From: Puniceibacterium confluentis
GTDB lineage: Bacteria > Pseudomonadota > Alphaproteobacteria > Rhodobacterales > Rhodobacteraceae
Direction: 5' to 3'
DNA: 64,000 bases
Assembly: GCF_007923445.1 (NCBI RefSeq)
Contig: NZ_VOJI01000015.1
Span: 1-64,000, forward strand
Shown: positions 16,699 through 24,566 of the stretch, one piece after another
How positions within the stretch are numbered: the stretch's first letter is position 1
Layout: each line of letters starts with the position of its first letter
Translations under genes and position numbers: made by a program
The notes under the pieces: model-generated
What the model was told of the DNA's origin: nothing
Seen by the model: only the letters and a program-made list of their open reading frames with translations
The model's database searches: none

Positions 16699-16706
16699 TA
16701 AAATTC

Positions 16707-17564
16707 TAATTTATAGGATAAATTTGTGGTGCGGGTGATGGAAACTGCACCTGTAACTGAAGCTTGGGAAGTCTCTGTGTCGGCGAGCAGTCGGTGACCA
16801 GGTGCAGATGGTCTGGTTCGTATGCCCGTGCACCTATGCCATATAGTAGTTGGCAGATATCGGCTACGCATTAAATACGCTGATTATGCCCCAAGATACT
16901 GCAATAATTAAGCAATCCGGTGCAGGCCACCCGCACCATTTCAGATTTCTTTCTTGCCCACAGCGCATGGTGACACACGGCCACCCGCGTCTGGTCTGGG
17001 AGGACAACGCCGGTCCGCACAAGATCTGACTGGCTGCGCCGGGCGCGCAAACCTTCAAGTTCCTGCAGGGATCTCGGCGTGCACCCAACCCGGAGGGCGC
17101 CGACAGGATCGCCTCGAGGCGCGCATTTGCCTGAGAAGGACCACGTGAAAACCGCCGCGTTTCAGCGGCGGTTTCAAGAAGCATCTCACGCGCTCTGTAT
17201 GAAGGGATATCCTGATAATGAGGCGCTGTAGACTGGCTTCTGTAAGGCTTTTCATAGCACAAAAATGGCTGAGTCGCAGCAATAAAATAGGGCCGCCCGG
17301 ACGGCGCGGTGATCACCGGCGGGCAGGCAGACCAGGACCCCGGCGTGTCTGGACCTGCGCGGCGGCACGGCGGCGTCCCGCGCACCCGGCCTCGGCCCGG
17401 CGCACGCACGGTCGGCGGACCTCGAAACCCTGCCGTCAATTCCGCCGTGAAAGACGACCCGTCCTGCCACAGGCTGCAAACTGGATTCTCCCGGACAGGT
17501 GCGGTAAGGCAGCCGCTGAAACGCGGCAGTTTTCGGCCGTGGCGGTCAACAGGAGCGGTGAGCT
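16707..17564. other. 0.86-kb intergenic region upstream of the t6A-type genes
   Basis: No supported gene is present. A 252-codon minus-strand frame covers most of it, but it is Pro/Arg/Ser-rich, has no family motif or ribosome site and overlaps tsaE, so I reject it. A strong hairpin (listed separately) and the AGGAG ribosome site of tsaE are the only features seen. Confidence 0.4.
17149..17174. terminator. Terminator-like hairpin
   Basis: AAACCGCCGC and GCGGCGGTTT form a perfect 10-bp stem around a GTTTCA loop. It ends in TTT on either strand, so it could act in both directions. It isolates the t6A-type cluster from the transposon side. Confidence 0.5.
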
Positions 17565-18104
17565 GTGAACAAGGGTCTGCAGGATGATGCGGCGCGGCTT
17601 GGGCCGGATGCGCGTGTGACATGCGTCTCTCGGATCGAAACGCAGGACCTCGCCCGGTATCTGGCCAGTCAGCTCAGGGTGGGTGACGTGGTCTTGCTGG
17701 ACGGTGCGTTGGCGGCGGGAAAGACGACATTTGTCACCCAGATCTGCCGCGCGCTCGATTGCGAAGAGCAGCCATCCAGCCCGACCTATGCGATCTCGAA
17801 TGTCTACACCTGTCCGCAGTTCGAGATATTCCACATTGACGCCTACCGGCTTGACGGACCACGGGCGTTTCAGAACCTCGGTCTGGACGAGTTCTTCCCC
17901 GAATCGCTGGCCCTGATCGAATGGGGCGAACGGGTGGCCGCGGTATTTCCCGACAGCCTGCATGTCAGGATCGGTTTTCTGGACGGGGCGCCCGACGCGC
18001 GGCACTTTGATTTTGCCGCCAGCGGCGGGCGCTGGCAGTCGCTGCTGGCGGATCTGGCCCGGTACGGTCGGGAACAGGCCACCGATGCGGGGTCGGCGTC
18101 GTGA
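17565..18104 (+). CDS. tsaE: TsaE-like ATPase of tRNA t6A modification
   Basis: A 179-residue P-loop ATPase. TsaE stimulates and recycles the TsaB-TsaD complex that transfers threonylcarbamoyl to A37 of ANN-decoding tRNAs. Diagnostic motifs are in order: Walker A GALAAGKTT near residue 50 (usual form GxLGAGKT), SSPTYAISNVY, HIDAYRLDGP and LIEWGERV. GTG is taken as start because AGGAG lies 9 nt upstream. The gene overlaps tsaB by 4 nt. Its two C-terminal thirds are normal, but the Walker loop (LAAG) departs slightly from the common LGAG. All four t6A-type genes follow one another here, which is unusual. Confidence 0.85.
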   Translation: MNKGLQDDAARLGPDARVTCVSRIETQDLARYLASQLRVGDVVLLDGALAAGKTTFVTQICRALDCEEQPSSPTYAISNVYTCPQFEIFHIDAYRLDGPRAFQNLGLDEFFPESLALIEWGERVAAVFPDSLHVRIGFLDGAPDARHFDFAASGGRWQSLLADLARYGREQATDAGSAS

Positions 18105-18748
18105 AACTGATCGTCCAGACGTCGTCTGCCAGCTTCGGTCTCGGCCTCATGTCCGACGCCGGAGTCCTGCACCATGAAATCCACGGCACCGACCGCAGCG
18201 CACGCTCCAGAGACCTGGGCGCCCTGTTCCGCGACCTGACCCGATCGGCCGGATGTGCGCTGTCCGAGATTGACGCCGTCTGGGTGGATCTGGGGCCCGG
18301 CGGCCTGTCGTCGACCCGCGCCGGAGTGAGTTTTGCAAATGCGCTGGCCTTTGCGGCACCGGCACGACTTTGGGGGGTGTCGGCACTGGAACTGCTGATG
18401 CTGCATGCGCGCGAGCTCACGCAGCGCCCGGTGTGCAGCATGCGCCCGGCGCAGGGGGGGCTGGCGTTCTGGGCGCTGTACGAAGGGAGGCGCATGGTTG
18501 CCTCCGGCTGCGAGCGCCCCGAGCTCGTCTTGCCCCGCATCACGGCGGACCACGGCGCGGTGGCTCTCGCAGGTCCGCTGCCGCGGCTCAGACTGGCACC
18601 CGAGACCTTGAACGGGGTGGAGCCGCTGGAGATCGACCCGCCGGCGCTTAGGCATTTCGCACAGGCCACGCGCCGTGTCCCGGTGCGGGTCGGTGCCACG
18701 GAAATCCTTGAACCGATCACCGGTCCCGAAGCCCTTGCGGCCGGCTGA
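18101..18748 (+). CDS. tsaB: TsaB-like subunit of the t6A-forming complex
   Basis: A 215-residue ASKHA-fold protein that would pair with TsaD. The N-terminus MKLIVQTSSASFGLGL corresponds to the phosphate-1-like strand (usual ILAIDTS). The signature VDLGPGGLSSTRAGVSFANA replaces the common GPGSFTGLRIGVxxAKG. The central WALYEGRRMV matches the DARR-K-vY region loosely. The divergent signature and short C-terminus suggest a lineage apart from the usual alphaproteobacterial TsaB. It starts ATG overlapping the tsaE stop region by 4 nt. Confidence 0.7.
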   Translation: MKLIVQTSSASFGLGLMSDAGVLHHEIHGTDRSARSRDLGALFRDLTRSAGCALSEIDAVWVDLGPGGLSSTRAGVSFANALAFAAPARLWGVSALELLMLHARELTQRPVCSMRPAQGGLAFWALYEGRRMVASGCERPELVLPRITADHGAVALAGPLPRLRLAPETLNGVEPLEIDPPALRHFAQATRRVPVRVGATEILEPITGPEALAAG

Positions 18749-18920
18749 AACCTGCACCGCACCTGTGCCCTGTGGCCTTTTGAGTTGCGTGGATGGGGGC
18801 AGGCCAGTACAGCCGCCGCAGGGTTTGTGACATCGGGACAGGTGCGGTTCCTGCTGCCCCTTGCGAGGGCAGGCCGCGCTTTCGTTCCGGTCGGATGCGA
18901 CAGGGCCAGAAGGACAGAAC

Positions 18921-19547
18921 ATGACGAACACCGCAACAGAACCCGCCGACACGGGGACCCAGCTTGTTCAGGCGGCGCGCTGTCTCGAGGCGGGCGGCGT
19001 TGTGCTTGTGCCGACGGACACGGTGCTAGGGCTCGCGGCGCTGCCGTCCCGGCCCCAGGCCGTCGCGCGGATTTTTGCCCTGAAGGACCGCCCGGCGCAC
19101 AAGAACCTGCCGGTCATGGTCGCCTCGGTGCAACAGCTCGAAGACATCGGTGCCGACGTGTCGGCGGTGGCCCGCGCCCTGATTGCCTCGCCGTTCTGCC
19201 CCGGACCACTCAGCCTCGTGGTTGCGGTGCGTGGGCAGGGGCAGGCCGACTGGCTGCGCGGTCGCGAGGAACTGGCCTTCCGGATACCGGACGATGCGTT
19301 CCTGCTGGATCTGCTGCGGCTTGTCGGGCCGCTGATGGTCACCAGCGCAAACCGATCCGGCATGGACACCCCGGGCGATACGCTCGCCGCAGCGGCGCAG
19401 CTGACGGCAGAGCCCGACATGGTGGTTTCGGGACGCGGCGGCGGCCCGGTGCCGTCGACCCTGGTCAACTGCCGCGCCGTGCCGCCGGTGATCGAACGCA
19501 TCGGCGCCATCCCGGCCGCGGCGCTTGCCGGATATCTGGGCACATGA
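18921..19547 (+). CDS. tsaC: TsaC/Sua5/YrdC-family threonylcarbamoyl-AMP synthase
   Basis: A 208-residue single-domain enzyme of the YrdC fold, predicted to make threonylcarbamoyl-AMP from Thr, bicarbonate and ATP. Hallmarks are VVLVPTDTVLGLA near residue 30, FALKDRPAHKNLPVMV (the K-x-R substrate loop) near 60, PFCPGPLSLVV, and TSANRSG near 145. There is no Sua5 C-terminal domain, so it is a TsaC-type short form. I start at the ATG with AAGGA upstream; the frame continues 60 nt further but without a signal. A 172-nt gap separates it from tsaB, and its stop overlaps tsaD as ATGA. Confidence 0.85.
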   Translation: MTNTATEPADTGTQLVQAARCLEAGGVVLVPTDTVLGLAALPSRPQAVARIFALKDRPAHKNLPVMVASVQQLEDIGADVSAVARALIASPFCPGPLSLVVAVRGQGQADWLRGREELAFRIPDDAFLLDLLRLVGPLMVTSANRSGMDTPGDTLAAAAQLTAEPDMVVSGRGGGPVPSTLVNCRAVPPVIERIGAIPAAALAGYLGT

Positions 19548-20542
19548 GCACGGCAGACCTCATTCTCGGGATTGAGACCTCCTGTGACGACACATCGGTG
19601 GCACTGGTCGGCCGGGACGGTCAGGTCGTCGCCTGCGAGACGGTGTCACAATTCGACATCCACGCGGAATTCGGTGGCGTGTTTCCGGAACTCGCCAGCC
19701 GCGCGCATCTGGAGGCGATCCTGCCGACGGTGCACAAGGTGATGGCGGCCGTGGGGTCCGACCCGGCACGGATCCGCGCCATCGGCGTGACGCGCGGCCC
19801 GGGGCTTATCGGTTCGCTGATCGTCGGGGTGAACACGGCGCAGGCGCTGGGGATCGCCTGGGACCGACCGGTTTACGGCGTCAACCACCTGCGCGGGCAT
19901 CTGCGCAGCCCCGACCTTGACGTGCGGCGGATCACCTATCCGGCGCTGCTGCTGCTTGTCTCGGGCGGGCACACGCTGTTGTGCCACCTGCAAAGCGCGG
20001 TGGACGTGACCGTGCTGGGCACCACCCGGGACGATTCGGTCGGCGAAACCTATGACAAGGTGGCGCGCATGCTTGACCTCGGGATGCCCGGCGGCCCGGC
20101 GCTCGACCGGCTGGCGGTGCAGGGACAGCCGGTGCACCGGTTTCCCCGGCCGATGATCCGGGACGGGTACGAATTTTCTTTTTCCGGGCTGAAATCCAGT
20201 GTGGCGCGCCTGCTGGAAAAGGATCCCGGTGTGGACCGGGCCGATGTGGCTGCGTCCTTTGTCGCGGCCTGCCTGGATGTGCTGGGGGCCAAGGTGCGCC
20301 GGGCGATTGCGGAATATCCCTCAGGGTCTCTGGTCGTCGTCGGCGGCGTGGCGGCCAGCCCGCAGATCCGCGCGCTGGTCGAAGGGATCTGCGCGGAGAA
20401 CGCGCTGATCCCCTGTCTGCCCCCGCTGAAATGGGCCACGGACAATGCCGCGATGATTGCTCTGGCGACCTGGGACTATCTGGAAAACGATGCCCCCAAG
20501 GACCTGCGCACAACACCCAGCCTGTCTCTGGCGGCCTGGTAG
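19544..20542 (+). CDS. tsaD: TsaD (Kae1/YgjD) tRNA threonylcarbamoyltransferase
   Basis: A 332-residue catalytic subunit of t6A synthesis. It has the Kae1/TsaD signatures: LGIETSCDDTSVAL at the N-terminus, GVTRGPGLIGSLIVG, the metal-binding H-x3-H in VNHLRGH (usual HMxxH), LLVSGGHT, DDSVGETYDKVARML, EFSFSGLKSS, VVVGGVAAS and WATDNAAMIA. The DDSVGETYDK and FSFSGLK forms look more like distant bacterial TsaD than the DDAAGEAFDK form I expect in this family, which suggests a transferred or paralogous copy. The start is the ATG overlapping the tsaC stop. The reading frame extends upstream through tsaC in another register, which is not real. Confidence 0.9.
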   Translation: MSTADLILGIETSCDDTSVALVGRDGQVVACETVSQFDIHAEFGGVFPELASRAHLEAILPTVHKVMAAVGSDPARIRAIGVTRGPGLIGSLIVGVNTAQALGIAWDRPVYGVNHLRGHLRSPDLDVRRITYPALLLLVSGGHTLLCHLQSAVDVTVLGTTRDDSVGETYDKVARMLDLGMPGGPALDRLAVQGQPVHRFPRPMIRDGYEFSFSGLKSSVARLLEKDPGVDRADVAASFVAACLDVLGAKVRRAIAEYPSGSLVVVGGVAASPQIRALVEGICAENALIPCLPPLKWATDNAAMIALATWDYLENDAPKDLRTTPSLSLAAW

Positions 20543-20702
20543 CAGCCGAGCGGTTGGTTGCCGTCGGCGGACGGGAATGTGTTCGGTGCGCGCGTCTCTC
20601 CGACCTAGGGGGGGCACTACGCCGTGGCAGGAAACTGCCGGATGGACGCGGCGAAACTCCGACCATTGCAGAACAGTCGCCGCACAGTGGCTCAGCGCCA
20701 GG

Positions 20703-21308
20703 GGCACCAACCTGCGCGGAGTCTGCTGGGAACCGGAACGCGATACGCTGATTGCCGAATATCTGCCGGTGACCGTGGCGCAGCTGTTCGCGACGATTGC
20801 GGGCGGACTGGGCATTTCGGTCGTGGTTGTCGGGGTGCAGCTGGCCGCCACCACGGGCATTGTCGGTGCAACGGGTGTGGCGATGGGACTGATCCCGCTG
20901 CCGGTGATGGTGCGCAACGGGTATGCCAACCCGCTGTCCCCGGGGATCGTCGCGGCCTCTGGTACGCTGGGGCCGATCCCGGAAAGCTGGGCGGAGACGC
21001 AGGCGGCATACGGCGCAATCACCGCGGATGACCGGCGCCTGCGCACCATCTACCGGAGCGAAATCGACAGCCGTTCGGCCGATCCGGAACGCGCATTCCT
21101 GCTTGTCTCCGGGGCGCAAGAGCTTCTGGCCAGCGAGACTGCCTGGCGGGAGCGGGCGGGCAGGGAACTGCTGCCCGAACTGCGTGCCTGCGATCTGGCG
21201 ATACAGGGCACCAACGGATTGCGTCAGCAGCCGCACCTGCCGCGCAGGCAGGCGTTGTTCGTCGCCTCCTGCAGTGCAGGCCGCCGCGACATTTCGCTGA
21301 ACTTCTGA
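20703..21308 (+). pseudogene. Fragment of a TRAP-transporter large permease (DctM) within a chimeric frame
   Basis: The segment reading GLGISVVVVGVQLAATTG, then VGATGVAMGLIPLPVMVRNG, then GIVAASGTLG closely matches the C-terminal half of DctM permeases (typical ASTGIVGATVVTMGL...AASGTLGQIIPPS). It begins without a start, has lost the IIPPS continuation, and runs into ~100 residues that I do not recognise before the stop. I interpret it as the remnant of a TRAP dicarboxylate transporter gene left by a rearrangement next to the t6A cluster. Confidence 0.55.
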
Positions 21309-21522
21309 CCCCCGCCGTGCGCATTGATCGCCCCGGACGCTGCGTCGATGCGGGTTTCGGCACGGGCCTTCTGTTCCAAAATGGAAATGGACAATTTCCG
21401 GAATCGCACCAATGGCTGCGTGTTTTCGGGTTTCCCTGTGGTAAAGTAACGCCGAAGCTGTCTTTCGGTGCGCCGGGGCGGGCGAGGTGTGACCGCGCAA
21501 ATTGTAGTTGAAAATTCTTAAC

Positions 21523-21534
21523 GACCGTTCGGTC
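21523..21534. promoter_or_regulatory. Palindromic operator-like site upstream of the LamG/PIG-L gene
   Basis: GACCG-TT-CGGTC is a perfect 5-bp dyad, 53 nt before the start. The dyad style (ACCG-nn-CGGT) resembles TetR-family operators. The regulator is not in the window, so this is a site by symmetry only. Confidence 0.35.
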
Positions 21535-21587
21535 AAGTCATTCAAATTGTCATGGCTCTGTACCGCGAGCAGCAGACAGGAGTTGAA

Positions 21588-24101
21588 ATGCCGCCTTTTG
21601 ACCCAGCCTTTCCCACAGGCAACATCGAAGACATCACCGGCGCATTCGAGATTGAAGTGATTGTGCGGTTTGACGATCTGTCGGGCGGATACTGGCAGCG
21701 CGCCTTTGATTTTGGCGACGGTCCCGACACCAACAACATACTGTTGTCGCAGTACGAAAATACGAGCGACATGACCTTCGTGCTCTACCAGGCCGGTCAG
21801 TCCTATCGCGTCACCGCCCCGGAGGCGATCATCGAGGGCGAGACCGCGACCTGGAACGTCGGCATTGCCGCGGACGGGGCCATGTGGATCGACAAGAATG
21901 GCGTCCGCCTGGCCGAGGCGCAGGGCGTTGTGCCGGTCGACATGCCGCGGCTGAACGAACTTCTGGGCCAATCCAACTGGTCCGAGGATTCACCTCTGGA
22001 CGGTGCGGTTCTGGGTATTGATGTCACCAACGCCGGTGAGCCGGTGGACAATGGCCTGTTGAACGCCACGCCGCAGATCGACGGCGCCTTCCGGCTGGAC
22101 GTCGTGGCGCGGTTTGATGATCTGGACGCCGGGCAGGGACAGCGGGTCTTTGATTTTGCCGATGCCACCGGCATCAACGCGCTGCGGTTGACCCAGGTCG
22201 GCACCAGCGACGACCTGCGGCTCGAACTGCTGCAGGACGGTCTGGTCTACAGCGTCACCGCGCCGGATGCGATTGTCGAGGGCGAACTGGCGCATTGGGC
22301 TGTCGGTATCGACGGTGACGGCGTGATGTGGCTGGAGAAAGACGGCACTCCTCTGGCCGAGGCGCAGGGCGTTGTGCCCTATGACATGGATCGGGAATCG
22401 CGGCTGATCGGCGACTCGAATGCCGAAGATGGCAGCCAGATCGACGGCGTGGTGCTTGGCCTGACGGTCACACCGGTGTCGGATGGCCCATTGCCCGCCG
22501 ATCCGGTGGATCCGGTCGCGCCTGAGGATCCTGTCACCCCGCCGGACCCTGTCGAGCCGGTGGACCCGCTGCCGCCGCCCGATCCGGCCGACCCGCTGCC
22601 GCCGCCCGACCCGGTGGAGCCTGCGCCTGCCACCGGGCCACAGCAGATCGACGGGGCGTTCGAGATCGCGGTGACGGTCCGCTTTGACGATGTGCAGGGC
22701 GCATACTGGGGCCGTGCCTTTGACTTTGGCGACGGTCCCGAGACCAACAACATTCTGTTCAGCCAGGTCGAGAACACCACCGACATCATGCTCGAGATCT
22801 GGCAGGACGGCAGTGCCTACCGGGTCATTGCGGCGGATGCGATCGTGCAGGGCGAAACCGCCGACTGGACCGTGGGCGTCGATCCCGACGGGCTGATGTG
22901 GATCGAGAAGGACGGGGCGCTGCTGGCGGAAAACCAGGGGGTCGTCCCGGCGGATGTCGAACGGCAGAACCTGCTGATCGGACAGTCGAACTGGCCCGAG
23001 GATGCGCCGCTGGTCGGGGCTGTGTCCGACCTGAGCGTGACGCAGTTCGACGATTTGGTCGATCCGCCCGACCCGGTCGATCCGCCCGACCCGGTCGATC
23101 CGCCTGACCCGATTGATCCAGTTGATCCGGTCGATCCGCCCGATCCGGTTGACCCACCCGATCCGGTCATTCCGCCGCCGGTGACCGGGGCCGGGAACAT
23201 GATCTTTGTCGCGCATCAGGATGATGACCTTCTGTTCATGAATCCGACGATCAGCGATCTCATCGACGCTGGTGAACCGGTAACCACGGTCTACCTGACG
23301 GCCGGCGATTTTGGCCTCGGGGAAGAGTACTGGGGCGCGCGCGAGATGGGGGAAAAGGCCGCCTACGGCTATATGGCCGGGGCCAACGACTGGGTGGACG
23401 AGACGGTGACCCTGTTGACGGACGGCACCGAGCACGAGATCGCCAGTTCCTACCTTGAAAGCCAACCGGATGTGCGGCTGTATTTTCTGCGCACACCGGA
23501 CGGGTTCGACGGAAGCGGCTCGGACACCTACGGCAACGAAAGCCTGCAACGGCTGTCCGACGGCGTGATCGATCAGGTGACCACCGTCGATGGGGCCACC
23601 ACCTATACGGACGCGGAATTCCGCAGCGTGCTGACCGGCCTGATGAACCTGCACCAGCCGGATCACATGCACATTCAGGACCACACCAGCGCCTATGCAG
23701 ACCAGGAACATTCCGATCATTATCACGCGGCGGAATACGCGACCTCGGCGATGGAGGGGTATAATGCCGATTATACCGTCACCAGCTACGTCGGTTACGC
23801 CACCTGGGGCTTCGAGGAAAACCTGACCGGTTCGGTGCACGACGAAGTGAGCCAGACGTTCATGGAGTACGCTGCTTTCGATCCGCAGGTGTTTGGCAGC
23901 GACGGCACGCTGATCAATGCCTATCGCGAATGGGTGCAGCGGGAATACGTGGCGGATGAATACACTGTCAGCGCCACCCCCGAGGCCATCCAGACCGCGT
24001 CGGTCTTTGAGGCGCTGATGCTGACCGGTGACGCGGCGAGCTTTGATCTGACCGCCGGGACCGCAGCGGATGAAGAGGTCGAAGACGACGTTTTCGTCTA
24101 G
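21588..24101 (+). CDS. Multidomain protein: three concanavalin/LamG-like modules and PIG-L deacetylase
   Basis: An 837-residue protein. Three ~130-residue modules share the phrases FDDL...RAFDFGDGP...TNNILLSQ and AEAQGVVP...LLGQSNW, at residues ~10-145, ~155-275 and ~360-490; they look like concanavalin/LamG-type carbohydrate-binding folds. Asp-Pro-rich linkers separate modules 2/3 and module 3/C-domain. From residue ~535 comes a PIG-L (GlcNAc-PI-type) deacetylase: AHQDDDLLF provides the AHxDD zinc motif, and HSDHYHAAEY near 707 the second His pair. No N-terminal signal peptide is seen, and the acidic end (EEVEDDVFV) resembles type I secretion tails. AGGAG five bases upstream sets this ATG; the frame opens at 21552. 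Probable secreted polysaccharide deacetylase; substrate unknown. Confidence 0.75.
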   Translation: MPPFDPAFPTGNIEDITGAFEIEVIVRFDDLSGGYWQRAFDFGDGPDTNNILLSQYENTSDMTFVLYQAGQSYRVTAPEAIIEGETATWNVGIAADGAMWIDKNGVRLAEAQGVVPVDMPRLNELLGQSNWSEDSPLDGAVLGIDVTNAGEPVDNGLLNATPQIDGAFRLDVVARFDDLDAGQGQRVFDFADATGINALRLTQVGTSDDLRLELLQDGLVYSVTAPDAIVEGELAHWAVGIDGDGVMWLEKDGTPLAEAQGVVPYDMDRESRLIGDSNAEDGSQIDGVVLGLTVTPVSDGPLPADPVDPVAPEDPVTPPDPVEPVDPLPPPDPADPLPPPDPVEPAPATGPQQIDGAFEIAVTVRFDDVQGAYWGRAFDFGDGPETNNILFSQVENTTDIMLEIWQDGSAYRVIAADAIVQGETADWTVGVDPDGLMWIEKDGALLAENQGVVPADVERQNLLIGQSNWPEDAPLVGAVSDLSVTQFDDLVDPPDPVDPPDPVDPPDPIDPVDPVDPPDPVDPPDPVIPPPVTGAGNMIFVAHQDDDLLFMNPTISDLIDAGEPVTTVYLTAGDFGLGEEYWGAREMGEKAAYGYMAGANDWVDETVTLLTDGTEHEIASSYLESQPDVRLYFLRTPDGFDGSGSDTYGNESLQRLSDGVIDQVTTVDGATTYTDAEFRSVLTGLMNLHQPDHMHIQDHTSAYADQEHSDHYHAAEYATSAMEGYNADYTVTSYVGYATWGFEENLTGSVHDEVSQTFMEYAAFDPQVFGSDGTLINAYREWVQREYVADEYTVSATPEAIQTASVFEALMLTGDAASFDLTAGTAADEEVEDDVFV
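23056..23175 (+). repeat. Tandem 18-nt repeat coding for the Asp-Pro linker
   Basis: Near-identical units of GATCCGCCCGACCCGGTC encode D-P-P-D-P-V about six times, with a D-P-I variant and a V-D-P-V insert. It forms a stiff acidic linker before the deacetylase domain. Copy number is likely variable between strains. Confidence 0.7.
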
Positions 24102-24278
24102 CTGAGTTCAGGCTTGTGGCCACCTCCGGCCCGCCAATCACGCAGCTTATCCAGCCCGCGCCCGGCAAAATCGGCCGGAGAGGGCGCGTGGGGCCGTCAG
24201 ATGCTTGCGGGCGGCAGCGGGCAGGGGTAAACGCATCCCCCAAGAGCACGCCACAGAATACTGATCAAAGAGGCCCCC

Positions 24279-24566
24279 ATGTCCATCGACGTAGAGACCG
24301 CCGCCCGCGTGGCCAAACTGGCCCGCATCAAGGTGGCCGACGACGCCCTGCCGGCACTGGCCGAAGAATTCAACACCATCCTCGGCTTTATCGAGCAATT
24401 GGGTGAAGTGGATGTCGAAGGCGTCGATCCCATGGTGTCGGTCACGCCGATGCGTCTGCCACGCCGTCAGGATGGCGTCACCGACGGCGGCATGCAGGAC
24501 CGAATTCTTGCCAATGCGCCCGATGCGCGCGAAGGTTTTTTTGCTGTGCCGAAGGTGGTGGAATAA
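24279..24566 (+). CDS. gatC: Asp-tRNA(Asn)/Glu-tRNA(Gln) amidotransferase subunit C
   Basis: A 95-residue GatC, which stabilises GatA and contacts GatB in the amidotransferase that converts mischarged Glu-tRNA(Gln)/Asp-tRNA(Asn). Family features are [12 protein letters not shown] near the start, [22 protein letters not shown] in the middle and [19 protein letters not shown] at the end. AGAGG lies 6 nt upstream of the ATG. Its stop overlaps the gatA start by one base (TAATG), so the pair is coupled; gatB is not in the window. Confidence 0.95.
   Translation: MSIDVETAARVAKLARIKVADDALPALAEEFNTILGFIEQLGEVDVEGVDPMVSVTPMRLPRRQDGVTDGGMQDRILANAPDAREGFFAVPKVVE

Noticed and set aside
16864-17622. 252-codon minus-strand frame upstream of tsaE
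   Set aside because: Pro/Ser/Arg-rich, no ribosome site, no motif, and overlapping the tsaE start.
23056-23175. CRISPR-like regular repeats
   Set aside because: The 18-nt units are contiguous, without spacers, and code for an Asp-Pro linker.
19932-23840. Two long minus-strand frames (19932-21971 and 21990-23840)
   Set aside because: They are antisense to tsaD and the LamG/PIG-L gene; their Arg/Ala/His-rich translations show no domain.
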